Part shown: piece after piece, positions 1 to 9,117 of the stretch
How the letters are laid out: each line of letters begins with the position of its first letter
Position numbering within the stretch: the stretch's first letter is position 1
From: an uncultured SAR86 cluster bacterium
Lineage (GTDB): Bacteria > Pseudomonadota > Gammaproteobacteria > Magnimaribacterales > D2472
Length of the DNA stretch: 38,935 nt
Direction: 5' to 3'
Assembly: GCA_902509965.1 (NCBI GenBank)
Contig: CABWZP010000011.1
Location: 1 to 38,935 of the forward strand
The notes under the pieces: model-generated
What the model was told of the DNA's origin: nothing
What the model saw: only the letters and a program-made list of their open reading frames with translations
Databases searched by the model: none
Position numbers and translations under genes: made by a program

Positions 1-1
1 T

Positions 2-175
2 GACATAGCTATCGAGCTGTATGATAATTTTCCTGATATCGATCCTCAATGGATTAGCTTCCCTGATCTTCATAGAAAAGTATGCAATTTAGAGGGTTTT
101 AAGGGAGATCCATCTAAATCAAATGAACAAATACTTGAAGCAATTCAGATGACATGGATAGAAGAATTTAAATAA
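2..175 (+). CDS. iscX: IscX (Fe-S assembly accessory protein), 5'-truncated by window edge
   Basis: The reading frame is open from base 2 to a TAA at 173-175, giving the last 57 residues of a small acidic protein; the start lies outside the window. The remaining sequence has the IscX pattern: a Y/D-rich helix, the segment DPQWISFPDLHRKVCNLEGF, then SNEQILEAI and a terminal W-x-x-E. IscX is about 66 residues in E. coli, so only a few residues are missing. In known systems it binds the cysteine desulfurase IscS and modulates iron-sulfur cluster assembly in the cytoplasm. It is normally the last gene of the isc operon, and iscX followed by ndk and rlmN is a common gammaproteobacterial order, so an isc operon probably lies just upstream. 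Identification rests on recognised sequence pattern and synteny. Confidence 0.85.
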   Translation, partial: DIAIELYDNFPDIDPQWISFPDLHRKVCNLEGFKGDPSKSNEQILEAIQMTWIEEFK

Positions 176-214
176 GTCTCCTATAATAGCGAAAATTTTT
201 TAATAAGGATTATT

Positions 215-640
215 ATGACTATACAAAGAACACTTTCAATCATTAAACCGGATGCAGTATCTAAAAATATAATTGGTAAGATTTTATCAAGATTTGAAGA
301 TAATGGATTAAAGATAATAGCAGGTAAATTAGTATCTTTATCTGATGACATGGCATCAGGTTTTTATGCAGAACATGAAGGCAGACCTTTCTTTGCAGCC
401 CTAATAGAGTTTATGACATCTGGCCCTGTATTTGTTCAGGTCCTAGAAGGTGAAGATGCAGTTATGAAGAATAGAGAATTAATGGGAAGTACTAATCCTT
501 CAGAAGCTGCTCCTGGAACAATAAGGGCAGATTTTGCTAAGAGCATTGATGCTAATGCTGTTCATGGGTCAGATTCACCAGAAAGTGCTGAACGAGAAAT
601 TAATTACTTTTTTAATACAGAAGATATTACCTCAAATTAA
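215..640 (+). CDS. ndk: Nucleoside diphosphate kinase
   Basis: The 141-residue protein transfers the gamma-phosphate between nucleoside tri- and diphosphates through a phosphohistidine intermediate, balancing cytoplasmic NTP and dNTP pools. Family marks are the N-terminal [11 protein letters not shown] with Lys11 and the active-site signature [12 protein letters not shown] with the phosphorylated His at residue 117. Length matches the bacterial family (about 143). The ATG follows an AAGGA element 5-6 nt upstream. A TATAAT at 182-187 just after the iscX stop could be a -10 box, but I see no matching -35, so ndk may also be read through from iscX. The rlmN start lies 2 nt past the ndk stop. Confidence 0.98.
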   Translation: MTIQRTLSIIKPDAVSKNIIGKILSRFEDNGLKIIAGKLVSLSDDMASGFYAEHEGRPFFAALIEFMTSGPVFVQVLEGEDAVMKNRELMGSTNPSEAAPGTIRADFAKSIDANAVHGSDSPESAEREINYFFNTEDITSN

Positions 641-642
641 TT

Positions 643-1725
643 TTGCAAGATAAAACTAATCTATTAGGCTATTCTCAAAAATCTTTAGAAGTTTTTTTTA
701 AAGATATTGGTGAGCCATCTTTTAGAGCCAAGCAACTGCTGAAATGGGTTCATCAAAAAGGTGAATTAGATTTTGGAATGATGACTGACTTTAATAAAAC
801 TTTAAGAGAAAGGTTAAAAAGCATAGCTATATTAAAGGCACCAATTGTTAAAAGCGTTTTAACATCTGAAGAAGGTACTAAAAAATATTTAGTTGAGTTA
901 GATTCAGGTTCTTCTATCGAGATGGTTAGAATTCCTGAAAAGAAAAGAATGACATTATGTATATCTTCTCAGGCTGGATGTGCGCTTCAATGCACTTTCT
1001 GCGCTACTGGAGCTCAAGGATTTGATCAAAATCTAACCTCTGATGAAATAATAGGTCAAGTTTGGCTTGCTAATTTCTATGACAGAGACGAAGCTCCAAT
1101 AACCAATGTTGTTTTTATGGGTATGGGCGAACCTCTTCTGAACTTTAATCCTGTTATGGAATCTGTAGAGATTATGCGCAATCAAATTGCTTACTGTCTT
1201 TCAAGAAAGAGAATAACTATTAGTACATCAGGAATAGTTCCTCAAATTAATAAATTAGCTGACTTAACAGATGTATCTTTAGCAATATCTCTTCATGCAG
1301 CTGAAAATGAATTAAGAGATATTATTGTCCCAATTAACAAAAAATATCCAATTAAAGAGTTACTTAATTCATGTAAAAATTATTTATCTAAGCAAACTGG
1401 TAAAAGAAATATAACTATAGAGTATATTTTAATAGATGGTATTAATGATTCCCTGAAGCACGCTGCAAGCCTTTCAAAAATCTTATCAACGCTATCGTGT
1501 AAAATTAATTTAATTCCCTTTAACCCATTTGAGGGGAGTGATTACAAAAGATCATCAAATAAAAGCATCTACGCATTTAAAAACTATATGGTCAACAAGG
1601 GATATATCACTACTTGCAGAATAACAAGGGGCGATGCAATTGATGGCGCTTGCGGTCAACTTGTAGGAAATTTAAAAAAGACAATTAAAGGAAAAGGCGT
1701 TATCCAGCATACAAGCATCCATTAG
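643..1725 (+). CDS. rlmN: Dual-specificity 23S rRNA / tRNA adenine-C2 methyltransferase RlmN
   Basis: This radical-SAM enzyme makes 2-methyladenosine at A2503 of 23S rRNA and at position 37 of some tRNAs. The cluster-binding CxxxCxxC is Cys113, Cys117 and Cys120, followed by ATGAQGF. The GMGEPLLNF motif is at about 160-168. The late cysteine that carries the methyl intermediate is Cys337 in DGACGQL. The 360-residue length is normal. The start chosen is TTG at 643, 2 nt after the ndk stop; it is the only start consistent with the conserved N-terminus (LLGYSQKSLEVFF) because no in-frame ATG precedes it, so translation is probably coupled to ndk. In pseudomonads pilF often follows; here rodZ follows directly, as in E. 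coli. Confidence 0.97.
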   Translation: MQDKTNLLGYSQKSLEVFFKDIGEPSFRAKQLLKWVHQKGELDFGMMTDFNKTLRERLKSIAILKAPIVKSVLTSEEGTKKYLVELDSGSSIEMVRIPEKKRMTLCISSQAGCALQCTFCATGAQGFDQNLTSDEIIGQVWLANFYDRDEAPITNVVFMGMGEPLLNFNPVMESVEIMRNQIAYCLSRKRITISTSGIVPQINKLADLTDVSLAISLHAAENELRDIIVPINKKYPIKELLNSCKNYLSKQTGKRNITIEYILIDGINDSLKHAASLSKILSTLSCKINLIPFNPFEGSDYKRSSNKSIYAFKNYMVNKGYITTCRITRGDAIDGACGQLVGNLKKTIKGKGVIQHTSIH

Positions 1726-1733
1726 TACTCAGG

Positions 1734-2480
1734 ATGGAGAAAGTAGTTAAATCAGGGAAAGTAGGAGCAAAGTTTAAAGAGGCTAGATTTAAACTTAATT
1801 TAAGCCTTGAAGATATATCAAAAAATATTCTTATTAATATCAAATACCTGGAAGCTATAGAAAAAGATGACTATTCAATCTTTCCTGCAAGAGCATTTGC
1901 TTTAGCTTATTATAAAAAGTACTCCAAATTCTTAGAAATTAAAGATATATTTCCACTCCAGGAGCCCGAAAGCTTAGTAAACGATAGAAAAAGATCAATT
2001 AAATCTTCTGGTATGAGATTAGCAGAATTTGAAAAATTGATAAGAGATAACTTTTTTAAAATCATAGTATTTTTAACAACGTCTTTAATACTTTTAATAA
2101 TCCTTTCGTTAAATTTAATTGATAATAAATCTCATAATTTAGATCAAAGTAAATCAGGAGCTAAAGTAACCGAAATTCTAGACATAAAAGAAATAGATAA
2201 TGTACAAGAATCCATAGCAGAACCAATGCCTCATAATAATAATTTAATATTGATATTTTCTGGACCTTGTTGGGTTGAAATATATACAGATAATAAAAAA
2301 CCTTTGATCTATAAGTTATATAATAATAACGAAGTTTTAGAAATAGAGATTAAAAAAAGCTTTACACTTATCATAGGGAATATTGATAATGTAAACGCGG
2401 ACTACGCTGGTAAAAATATTAATCTCATTGATAGCGCTAATGAACAAAAAGTGAGTATAACTACATTTAAAAATGAGTGA
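1734..2480 (+). CDS. rodZ: RodZ-like cytoskeletal membrane protein
   Basis: The 248-residue protein has the RodZ layout: a cytoplasmic helix-turn-helix of the HTH_25 type (about residues 8-70, with [12 protein letters not shown] and [26 protein letters not shown]), a basic stretch, one membrane segment (about 108-129), a short linker and a C-terminal periplasmic beta domain of the DUF4115 type (about 171-244, containing GPCWVEIY). RodZ links MreB filaments to the cell-wall elongation machinery and supports rod shape. It is shorter than the E. coli protein (337), mainly because the periplasmic linker is short. Position between rlmN and ispG is the standard gammaproteobacterial place. Its last 8 nt overlap ispG, indicating translational coupling. 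Confidence 0.88.
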   Translation: MEKVVKSGKVGAKFKEARFKLNLSLEDISKNILINIKYLEAIEKDDYSIFPARAFALAYYKKYSKFLEIKDIFPLQEPESLVNDRKRSIKSSGMRLAEFEKLIRDNFFKIIVFLTTSLILLIILSLNLIDNKSHNLDQSKSGAKVTEILDIKEIDNVQESIAEPMPHNNNLILIFSGPCWVEIYTDNKKPLIYKLYNNNEVLEIEIKKSFTLIIGNIDNVNADYAGKNINLIDSANEQKVSITTFKNE

Positions 2481-3570
2481 TTGGATTAAAAGAAAAAATA
2501 CCAAAATTGTCAATGTTGGAGGAGTGCCTGTTGGTGGTAAAAATCCAATAGCAGTTCAATCAATGACAAATACTGACACATGTGACGTCATCTCAACTGT
2601 TAATCAAATTAACGACCTTCAGGCTGCTGGAGCAGACATTGTTAGAGTTTCTGTTCCAGGTTTTGAAGAAGCTTCAGCATTTAAAGAGATAAGAAAAGCA
2701 GTTAGCATTCCTTTGGTTGCAGATATCCACTTTGATTATAAAATTGCATTAGAAGTTGCAGACACTGCTGATTGCTTAAGAATTAATCCAGGCAATATTG
2801 GTAAAGAGGATAGGGTAAGAGACGTTATTCAATCTGCAATTGATAATAATGTTCCTATAAGAGTTGGTGTTAATGCAGGTTCAATGGAAAAAGACCTTCA
2901 AAAGAAATATGGAGAACCGAATGCAGATGCTCTAGTAGAATCTGCCTTACGACATGTAGATATTTTAGATAAATTTAACTTTGAAAATTATAAAATGAGT
3001 TTAAAGGCCTCAAATATTGAAATGACCGTTGATGCATATAGAAAGATATCAAAAATTATTGATCAACCTCTTCACCTAGGAATTACAGAGGCTGGAAGTT
3101 ATAGAGCTGGAACTGTTAAATCATCTATAGGAGTAGGCATGCTTCTGTCAGAAGGAATAGGCGATACAATTAGAATTTCATTAGCTTCTGATCCAGTAGA
3201 TGAAATAAAAGTCGGTTGGGACATATTAAAAAGTCTTAATATAAGAAGTAGAGGAGTTAAAATTATTGCTTGCCCAAGTTGCTCAAGACAAAATTTTAAT
3301 GTTATTGAGGTTGTAAATGCTCTTGAAGAAAGATTTGAAGATATTTCTGATGACATAGAGATTGCTATTATAGGCTGCTATGTCAATGGTCCAGGAGAAT
3401 CTAAGGCAGCTGACATTGGTCTGACGGGAGCCTCTCCAAAAAATTTACTATATATTGATGGTGTTCCTGATAAAAAAATTGCCAGTGAGCATTTAATTGA
3501 TGAACTTGAGCATCAGGTTAGAGAAAAGCTATCATCTAGAAATGATAGTAATGTTATTGTAAGGGGCTAA
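2473..3570 (+). CDS. ispG: 4-hydroxy-3-methylbut-2-enyl diphosphate synthase (flavodoxin/ferredoxin) IspG
   Basis: IspG performs the penultimate step of the MEP isoprenoid pathway, reducing cyclic MEcPP to HMBPP with a [4Fe-4S] enzyme. The 365-residue protein shows the N-terminal TIM-barrel segment ([22 protein letters not shown]) and the C-terminal cluster domain with Cys267, Cys270 and Cys302 and the catalytic Glu309 in CYVNGPGES. All positions correspond to the E. coli enzyme with a shift of about three residues. The ATG overlaps the end of rodZ by 8 nt and the stop is directly followed by the hisS ATG. The next and last MEP enzyme, ispH, lies in the same window at 31436-32392. Confidence 0.98.
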   Translation: MSDWIKRKNTKIVNVGGVPVGGKNPIAVQSMTNTDTCDVISTVNQINDLQAAGADIVRVSVPGFEEASAFKEIRKAVSIPLVADIHFDYKIALEVADTADCLRINPGNIGKEDRVRDVIQSAIDNNVPIRVGVNAGSMEKDLQKKYGEPNADALVESALRHVDILDKFNFENYKMSLKASNIEMTVDAYRKISKIIDQPLHLGITEAGSYRAGTVKSSIGVGMLLSEGIGDTIRISLASDPVDEIKVGWDILKSLNIRSRGVKIIACPSCSRQNFNVIEVVNALEERFEDISDDIEIAIIGCYVNGPGESKAADIGLTGASPKNLLYIDGVPDKKIASEHLIDELEHQVREKLSSRNDSNVIVRG

Positions 3571-4815
3571 ATGGACAAAATTAATTCATTAAGAGGTATG
3601 CCAGATTTTTATTCTGATGCTTTAATCAGCTGGACTCCTGTTGAGAATAAGTTAGAGGAGATCTTTAGAGCTTTTTCAATTAGTGAAATAAGAACACCAA
3701 TTATGGAATACACAGATTTATTTAAAAGATCAGTTGGCGACACTTCAGATATTGTAAATAAAGAAATCTACTCATTTAATGATAGAAACGATCAAAGCAT
3801 TAGTCTTCGACCTGAAGGAACAGCCGGGGTTATTCGTTCTGTTATAGAAAAGAAATTAGATCAACAGCAATCTAAGTTTTGGTATATGGGCCCGATGTTT
3901 AGATATGAGAGACCTCAAAAAGGAAGATATAGACAGTTTCATCAAGCAGGAATTGAGTTTTTAGGTTATCAAGAGGGACAAGCAGATTTTGAGCTAATAG
4001 CATTAGTATGTTCAATTGTTAATGGTTTAGATATAAAAAATGCAAAGTTAAAAATTAATCACCTGGGTGATAAAGATTCAAAGATTAAGTTTGCGAGATC
4101 TTTAGTTAAATTTTTAGAGCCATATAAGGATCAAATGGATGAAAAAGACCTAGAAAGACTTAATAAAAACCCACTACGGATTTTAGATTCAAAAGATAAG
4201 AAGATTCAGGAGATTCTAAAAGATGCACCTTCGCTAAGTGATTTTATTTCTGATTCTGCTAATTCGCTACTTTCTACAATTCAAAAAACATTTGGTGATC
4301 AATGCATCATAGAAATTGATAACAAACTTGTAAGAGGACTTGATTACTATACTGGCTTAGTTTTTGAAGCTTGTTCTTCTGATTTAGGGGCACAAGATGC
4401 TTTTATAGGAGGAGGCAGATACGATAATCTTGCAAACGCCCTAGGAGGCAAAGACATGCCAGCAATAGGGCTTGCAATAGGTCTAGAAAGATTAATATCA
4501 ATCTCATCAGTCTCTAAATTAGATGAAAAAAAGGTAGTCTTTATAAGTTCTACTAGCAATATAGCGCCATTAGCATTTAAAATAGCGAACCAGTTAAGAA
4601 TTACCAATTCTAAAATCTCATTAGATATGGATTTAACTGATAGCAGTATTAAAGCTAAATTAAGAAGAGCTAATAAAACAGATGCTAGTCACGCATTTAT
4701 CTTTGGCGATGAGGAGATGAGCAATAAAAGAGTTATTGTTAAATCTCTTTTAGAAGATACTGAGCAGGTAAGCATGAGTATTGATGAATGTATAGATTTC
4801 TACAAAGAGATCTAA
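3571..4815 (+). CDS. hisS: Histidyl-tRNA synthetase
   Basis: This class II synthetase charges tRNA-His in the cytoplasm. The 414-residue protein contains the family elements in order: the LRGMPDFY start, LRPEGTAG (79-86), motif 2 FRYERPQKGRYRQFHQ (110-125), the histidine-specific RGLDYYTG (255-262), GGGRYD (280-285) and motif 3 ending in GLERL (304-308). A roughly 90-residue C-terminal anticodon-binding domain follows. The ATG starts at the base after the ispG stop with no spacer, so translation is probably coupled. Length and order (ispG-hisS-yfgM-bamB-der) are standard for the group. Confidence 0.99.
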   Translation: MDKINSLRGMPDFYSDALISWTPVENKLEEIFRAFSISEIRTPIMEYTDLFKRSVGDTSDIVNKEIYSFNDRNDQSISLRPEGTAGVIRSVIEKKLDQQQSKFWYMGPMFRYERPQKGRYRQFHQAGIEFLGYQEGQADFELIALVCSIVNGLDIKNAKLKINHLGDKDSKIKFARSLVKFLEPYKDQMDEKDLERLNKNPLRILDSKDKKIQEILKDAPSLSDFISDSANSLLSTIQKTFGDQCIIEIDNKLVRGLDYYTGLVFEACSSDLGAQDAFIGGGRYDNLANALGGKDMPAIGLAIGLERLISISSVSKLDEKKVVFISSTSNIAPLAFKIANQLRITNSKISLDMDLTDSSIKAKLRRANKTDASHAFIFGDEEMSNKRVIVKSLLEDTEQVSMSIDECIDFYKEI

Positions 4816-4837
4816 TCAAAATATTAAGGATATAACA

Positions 4838-5485
4838 ATGGCTGAATATAGTAATGATGAAGAAAGACTACTCGCAATAGTTGATTTTTTTAAACACTAC
4901 AGAAATCTGATACTTTCTATTGTTATATCTATTTCAGTTATAGGTATTGGAGCTTATGGCATTAAATATACACAAGATGCTCAAAATAGCTCTGCTGCAT
5001 TAGTTTATAGCACCTGGATAGAAGATATTTCTAATGAAGAAAATAGCATAATTAATGATAATGAATCATTCGATATCTTAATTAATGAATATGAATCTAC
5101 TGGTTTTGCCCAGTTAGCAATGCTTAAAAAAGCTTCAGCACTTGCTTCAAATTCTCAGTTAGGTGAGAGTAAAATATTTTTTAAGAAACTAATTGATATT
5201 TCTGGTGGTTTTTTTGGTAATCCATTAGTAAATAAAATGTCGAGAGTAAGTTTAGCGAGAATCCTAATTGCAGAATCTAATTATGATGAAGCTTTAAAAT
5301 CAATTGAAAGCTTAATGAGTGGCTCAGATCCTTTAATAAATGAGCTTGCTGGTGATGCTCTAATGGGGCAGAAAAAAAATACTTTAGCAATTGATCAATA
5401 TAATAGAGCTAAAGACTTGTATGATGACGAAGCATCAAAAAATATAATTATTATGAAACTTAATAACATCCAACAGGTCTTATAA
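4838..5485 (+). CDS. yfgM: YfgM/ancillary SecYEG translocon subunit-like TPR membrane protein
   Basis: The 215-residue protein has a short cytoplasmic N-terminus with the typical DEERLLAIVDFFKHYRN, one membrane segment at about 23-43, and a periplasmic region made of TPR-like helices (ending LAGDALMGQKKNTLAIDQYNRA and a terminal INNIQQVL-like helix). In E. coli YfgM sits at the SecYEG translocon with the chaperone PpiD and is thought to help hand over exported proteins. Sequence similarity in this family is low outside the N-terminus; the call relies on topology plus its position between hisS and bamB. The start has an AAGGA element nearby. bamB begins 6 nt after the stop. Confidence 0.88.
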   Translation: MAEYSNDEERLLAIVDFFKHYRNLILSIVISISVIGIGAYGIKYTQDAQNSSAALVYSTWIEDISNEENSIINDNESFDILINEYESTGFAQLAMLKKASALASNSQLGESKIFFKKLIDISGGFFGNPLVNKMSRVSLARILIAESNYDEALKSIESLMSGSDPLINELAGDALMGQKKNTLAIDQYNRAKDLYDDEASKNIIIMKLNNIQQVL

Positions 5486-5491
5486 ATAGTT

Positions 5492-6745
5492 ATGAAATAC
5501 TTATTACATTTTTTAATTCTTATTTTTTTAAGTTCATGTTCAAGTATGGCATTTTGGAATAATCCAGAAGAAGAAGTTGAACCTAAAGAATCTAGAAGCT
5601 TTATAGACATAATAACTTTTTGGGATAATGGAACAGAAGAGGTAGATCTGAGTGAACCAAAAGTTTTAAGTGATATTTCTAACCAAGAAGAACTTGTTCT
5701 AAATTGGGAAATTGCTCTCCCATCAGATAGAAGCGCTACAGACTTTATTCCTAATTTTTCTGGTGAAGGTGGCAATAAATTAGGATCATTTTTACCAGCA
5801 TTTATTGGGGATACTGTATTTATAGCAAATGGTGATGGAGCTGTAGGGTCTTTTAACCAAGACTCAGGCAGTGAAAATTGGATAGTAAATGTTCAGCCCC
5901 TAGCATCTGGTATTTCTGCAGGATTTGGAATACTTGTTGTTGCTGGCTCTCAAGGTGAATTAATTTGCTTGTCACAAAATGATGGTTCTATTATTTGGTC
6001 TATTGATGTCGGAAGTGAAATTCTTGCACCTGCCGCTCTTGACGCAAAATTGGTGTTGGTTAAAACAAGTTCAGGTGAGCTAAATGCTTATAATATATCT
6101 AATGGCTCAAGAGAATGGTCCTACAGATCACAGTTACCTACTCTAACTTTAAGAGGAAGCAGCCCGCCTGTTATTGAAGAGGGTATCGCTTACGCTGCTT
6201 TTGATAATGGGCGATTAGGAGCTTTTCAAGTTGATACAGGATTTTTGGTATGGGATGGAGCAATATCATATGTCGAAGGAACTTCAGAATTAGATAATAT
6301 GATAGATGCAGATGCTGCTCCAGTTCTTGAGGGTGGGTTATTATTTATTGCTAACTATCAAGGTCAAATAGCTGCTTTTGATCCAGCCCAAAGAAGAATT
6401 GTTTGGGCAGAAGAAGCTTCATCTTTTTATTCGCCTGTCATTTCAAAGGGGGTTATGGCAGTACTTGAAACTGATTCAACCTTTAAAACTTTTTCTACTA
6501 AAACATTTATGCCATCTTGGGTAAACAAAGACTATTATCTTAGAAAGCTTTCAAATGCCGATACTTACAAGGGAAGTATAGTTGTAGGAGATTTCGAGGG
6601 TTATGTGCATTTTATAAATACACTAAATGGTTCAACAACAAGCAGAATGAAGTTAACGCGAAGCCCTATTAAATCTATTATAGCCAGAGCTAACAATATA
6701 TTTATTGTCGATGAGCAATTTAATTTATATTCAGTTAGTTACTAG
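5492..6745 (+). CDS. bamB: Outer membrane assembly lipoprotein BamB
   Basis: This is a 417-residue secreted lipoprotein: hydrophobic leader, then lipobox LSSC with the lipidated Cys16. The mature part consists of repeated PQQ-type beta-propeller blades, visible as recurring patterns such as GSENWIVN, GSIIWSIDV, GSREWSYR and GFLVWDGAI. BamB is part of the BAM complex at the inner face of the outer membrane and helps feed beta-barrel precursors to BamA. Length and neighbourhood (yfgM upstream, der downstream) agree with the family. After the lipobox there is a short acidic spacer before the propeller. Confidence 0.95.
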   Translation: MKYLLHFLILIFLSSCSSMAFWNNPEEEVEPKESRSFIDIITFWDNGTEEVDLSEPKVLSDISNQEELVLNWEIALPSDRSATDFIPNFSGEGGNKLGSFLPAFIGDTVFIANGDGAVGSFNQDSGSENWIVNVQPLASGISAGFGILVVAGSQGELICLSQNDGSIIWSIDVGSEILAPAALDAKLVLVKTSSGELNAYNISNGSREWSYRSQLPTLTLRGSSPPVIEEGIAYAAFDNGRLGAFQVDTGFLVWDGAISYVEGTSELDNMIDADAAPVLEGGLLFIANYQGQIAAFDPAQRRIVWAEEASSFYSPVISKGVMAVLETDSTFKTFSTKTFMPSWVNKDYYLRKLSNADTYKGSIVVGDFEGYVHFINTLNGSTTSRMKLTRSPIKSIIARANNIFIVDEQFNLYSVSY

Positions 6746-6759
6746 AATGCTCAATAACA

Positions 6760-8139
6760 ATGTTTACTTCTATAGCAATAATTGGCCGTCCTAATGTAGG
6801 CAAATCAACACTCTTTAATAAATTAACAAAGACTCGCGAAGCAATAGTATCCGATTTTCCTGGTCTGACAAAAGATAGAAACTATGGTTATATAAAACTT
6901 GGCAGCATCAAAAGCTTTATTATTGATACAGGCGGTATAGGGAAAGATGAATCAAATCTATCTCAAAATATATCAGATCAAGCATGGATGGCGGCAAATG
7001 AATGTAATCTTATTTTATTTCTTGTTGATGGTTCTGAAAGTTTAACTTCAGAAGATCTTGATATCTTAAGCAACCTAAGAAAATTAAATAAACCATTTAT
7101 AACTTTATTAAATAAGTCTGATAAATCTTCTAAATCAGAAGCTTTAAATGATATTTCTTCCAAAGGTATAAAAGATTATCTTGATATAAGCGCTGAACAT
7201 TCAAGAGGTTTAGATGATCTAAGAAAGCTTTTAATAAAAATGCTACCTGAAAAAAATGATGAAATAGTTCCAGATGGAAAAAAGATTGCAGTTCTTGGAA
7301 GGCCAAATGCTGGTAAATCTACATTTATAAACAATTTTATTAAAGAAGATAGGTTGGTAGTTTCTGAAGTCGCAGGAACTACAATAGATGCTATAAGAAT
7401 ACCATTTACTATAGATGATAATGAGTTTGTTTTTATAGATACTGCTGGAATTAGAAAGGGATATAAACAAAACCATAAAGTTGAATATTTTTCATATGTT
7501 CGAGCTATGCATGCTGTAGAAGAAAGTGATGTTATTTTATTTTTAGTTGATTCAGATGAAAGCATTGTCGATCAAGATCTTAAGCTAATCAATATAATAG
7601 CTGAACAAGGTAAGCCACTTTTAATTGGTTTAAATAAAGTTGATCTCTTAACAAGATCAGAAAGATCTGAAATATATGAGACAAAAAGAATGCAATCTAA
7701 CTTTTTAAAAGATTTTATTAAAGTAGAAGTGTCAGGAATGAAGGGCCTAGGATTTAAAAGACTTTTTAGAATACTTAACAGCCTTATAAAAAAATCACAG
7801 ACTAACTATTCGACCGCATTACTAAATAAACATTTAAATAAATTTATAGAAAGGAGTGCGCCACCATCTGTAGGAGGCCGTCAACTAAAATTAAGGTATG
7901 TTCACTTTGGAGGCACTCAGCCTACAACTTTGATTATTCATTCTAATCAAGATAACAAGATCCCTTCTAACTATAAAAGATATTTAGTAAATTCTTTTAG
8001 AGAAGAATTGGGTTTAAAGAGTATTCAGTTAAGAATTATTTTCAGAAAATCAGACAATCCTTTCGAGGGCAAAGTTAATAAATTGACTGAGAGGCAGATC
8101 AAGAAGAAGAAAAGGTTAATGAAGCACGTAAAAAAATAG
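6760..8139 (+). CDS. der: Ribosome-assembly GTPase Der (EngA)
   Basis: Der has two tandem GTPase domains and a KH-like RNA-binding domain and is needed for maturation of the 50S subunit. Domain 1 shows GRPNVGKS (9-16), DTGG (56-59) and NKSD (118-121). Domain 2 shows GRPNAGKS (180-187), DTAG (227-230) and NKVD (292-295). The C-terminal KH-like part (about 350-440) includes RSAPPSVGGRQLKLRYV, and the protein ends in a lysine-rich tail. The 459-residue length is normal. It is the last gene of the ndk-to-der run; no clear intrinsic terminator follows. Confidence 0.98.
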   Translation: MFTSIAIIGRPNVGKSTLFNKLTKTREAIVSDFPGLTKDRNYGYIKLGSIKSFIIDTGGIGKDESNLSQNISDQAWMAANECNLILFLVDGSESLTSEDLDILSNLRKLNKPFITLLNKSDKSSKSEALNDISSKGIKDYLDISAEHSRGLDDLRKLLIKMLPEKNDEIVPDGKKIAVLGRPNAGKSTFINNFIKEDRLVVSEVAGTTIDAIRIPFTIDDNEFVFIDTAGIRKGYKQNHKVEYFSYVRAMHAVEESDVILFLVDSDESIVDQDLKLINIIAEQGKPLLIGLNKVDLLTRSERSEIYETKRMQSNFLKDFIKVEVSGMKGLGFKRLFRILNSLIKKSQTNYSTALLNKHLNKFIERSAPPSVGGRQLKLRYVHFGGTQPTTLIIHSNQDNKIPSNYKRYLVNSFREELGLKSIQLRIIFRKSDNPFEGKVNKLTERQIKKKKRLMKHVKK

Positions 8140-8175
8140 ATTAGAAATCTTGATAATATTTGCCAATAGACCAAA

Positions 8176-8194
8176 TTTGTAGCATAACTACAAA
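8176..8194. promoter_or_regulatory. 19-bp perfect dyad upstream of the sdh promoter (possible operator)
   Basis: Arms TTTGTAG (8176-8182) and CTACAAA (8188-8194) are perfect inverted repeats around a 5-nt centre. The sequence after it on either strand is not a T-run, so it does not look like an intrinsic terminator for der. It lies about 45 bp upstream of a TTGACA -35 candidate for the sdh operon, a plausible activator or repressor position. It is not a close match to the CRP, ArcA, FNR or Fur consensus. Function is inferred from position only. Confidence 0.35.
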
Positions 8195-8238
8195 AAATAA
8201 CTTATAAATATACTGTATTTAAAGGTTTTTTTATATAT

Positions 8239-8267
8239 TTGACATAATATATCTTCTCTTTAAAAAT
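8239..8267 (+). promoter_or_regulatory. Candidate sigma-70 promoter P1 for the sdh-suc operon
   Basis: A perfect TTGACA (8239-8244) is followed 16-17 nt later by an A-rich -10 candidate (TAAAAA at 8261-8266 or AAAAAT at 8262-8267, each four of six to consensus). It would give a leader of about 100 nt ahead of sdhC. The -10 is weak, so this is tentative. Confidence 0.35.
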
Positions 8268-8324
8268 CACCACTACATAAAATTACAATATTTAAATAAA
8301 TAAGATTTTGTTTAAACAATTCCG

Positions 8325-8330
8325 TATAAT
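8325..8330 (+). promoter_or_regulatory. Perfect -10 hexamer close to sdhC (candidate P2)
   Basis: TATAAT at 8325-8330 is a perfect -10 box ending 40 nt before the sdhC ATG. No good -35 is visible 16-18 nt upstream (the area is A/T-rich), so it would need an activator or be a chance match in AT-rich DNA. Confidence 0.3.
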
Positions 8331-8370
8331 TAGGATGTAATTTAGATGTATAAGGGAACATTTGTTACTA

Positions 8371-8757
8371 ATGAAAAATGACCATAGACCAGTCAATATA
8401 AATTTAATTAAGATAAAGCTTCCTATTTCAGCTTTGGCTTCAATAACGCATAGATTAGCAGGCATGTATATTTTCTTTATAACATATCCTCTTTCAGTTT
8501 TTTTGTTCTATTTATCAATATCTAGTTCAGAAAGCTTTCTAAATTTAACAAATATATTAATTAACAGTATTTATATATCAACATTTGTTGCTTTTAGTTA
8601 TTTAGTCCTTTGGTTTCATATTTTAACTGGAGTAAGACACTTAATAATGGATATGCACATAGGTGAATCATTGGAAGCTAGTAAATATTCTTCTATATTA
8701 GTTTTCTTTATATGGGGCTTATCTGTAATTGGAACTTTCATGGTGATGTATATATGA
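8371..8757 (+). CDS. sdhC: Succinate dehydrogenase cytochrome b556 subunit SdhC
   Basis: SdhC is one of the two membrane anchors of complex II and helps form the haem b and ubiquinone sites. The 128-residue product begins MKNDHRPVNINL, which aligns with the family N-terminus, then has SITHRLAG (the quinone-site Ser and Arg region) and three membrane segments, with the haem-ligand motif HILTGVRHLIMD before the third. ATG at 8371 is chosen by this alignment. A TTG at 8362 in the same frame sits closer to the AAGGGA element (8352-8357) and would add three residues, so the exact start is uncertain. The stop overlaps the sdhD ATG (ATGA). Confidence 0.95.
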   Translation: MKNDHRPVNINLIKIKLPISALASITHRLAGMYIFFITYPLSVFLFYLSISSSESFLNLTNILINSIYISTFVAFSYLVLWFHILTGVRHLIMDMHIGESLEASKYSSILVFFIWGLSVIGTFMVMYI

Positions 8758-9113
8758 AGGGTTCAACTATTTGGCATCTGCAAAGATGGAGTTCAATTTT
8801 TATACTCGCATATGTAGTTTATGTAGTTTCATTTATTATTTCTTTTTCACCTATACTTTATAGTGATTGGATGATTTTCGTTAGTTCCTATATTTTTAAA
8901 ATTGCAACTTCTATAGTTTTTATAAGTATTTTAGTTCATGCATTTTTAGGATTATGGACAATTGGAACTGATTATTTAACGCCAAGAACGTTAGGTTTTT
9001 TAAACTTAGCTTTATCTAGAATCGCTGATACTTCAAGACTTTTATATAATATTTTTTTTACAGTACTAGGTTTATTTTTATACCTATTTTTACTTTTTCT
9101 TATCTGGATATAG
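8754..9113 (+). CDS. sdhD: Succinate dehydrogenase membrane anchor subunit SdhD
   Basis: SdhD is the second membrane anchor of complex II. The product of 119 residues begins [16 protein letters not shown], with ATG overlapping the sdhC stop by 4 nt; a longer in-frame start at 8712 would lie inside sdhC and adds residues with no family resemblance, so I reject it. Three membrane segments are visible (about 13-32, 46-69, 96-118). The ubiquinone-site Asp-Tyr pair is Asp73-Tyr74 in [12 protein letters not shown], with His62 in the preceding helix. sdhA begins 4 nt downstream. Confidence 0.95.
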   Translation: MKGSTIWHLQRWSSIFILAYVVYVVSFIISFSPILYSDWMIFVSSYIFKIATSIVFISILVHAFLGLWTIGTDYLTPRTLGFLNLALSRIADTSRLLYNIFFTVLGLFLYLFLLFLIWI

Positions 9114-9117
9114 ATTT

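Noticed and set aside
7176-7565. Long open frame on the minus strand inside der
   Set aside because: It lies fully within a strongly conserved GTPase gene, has a composition typical of the reverse complement of coding sequence, and shows no domain or start signal. Similar minus-strand frames inside rlmN-to-groEL genes were dismissed for the same reason.
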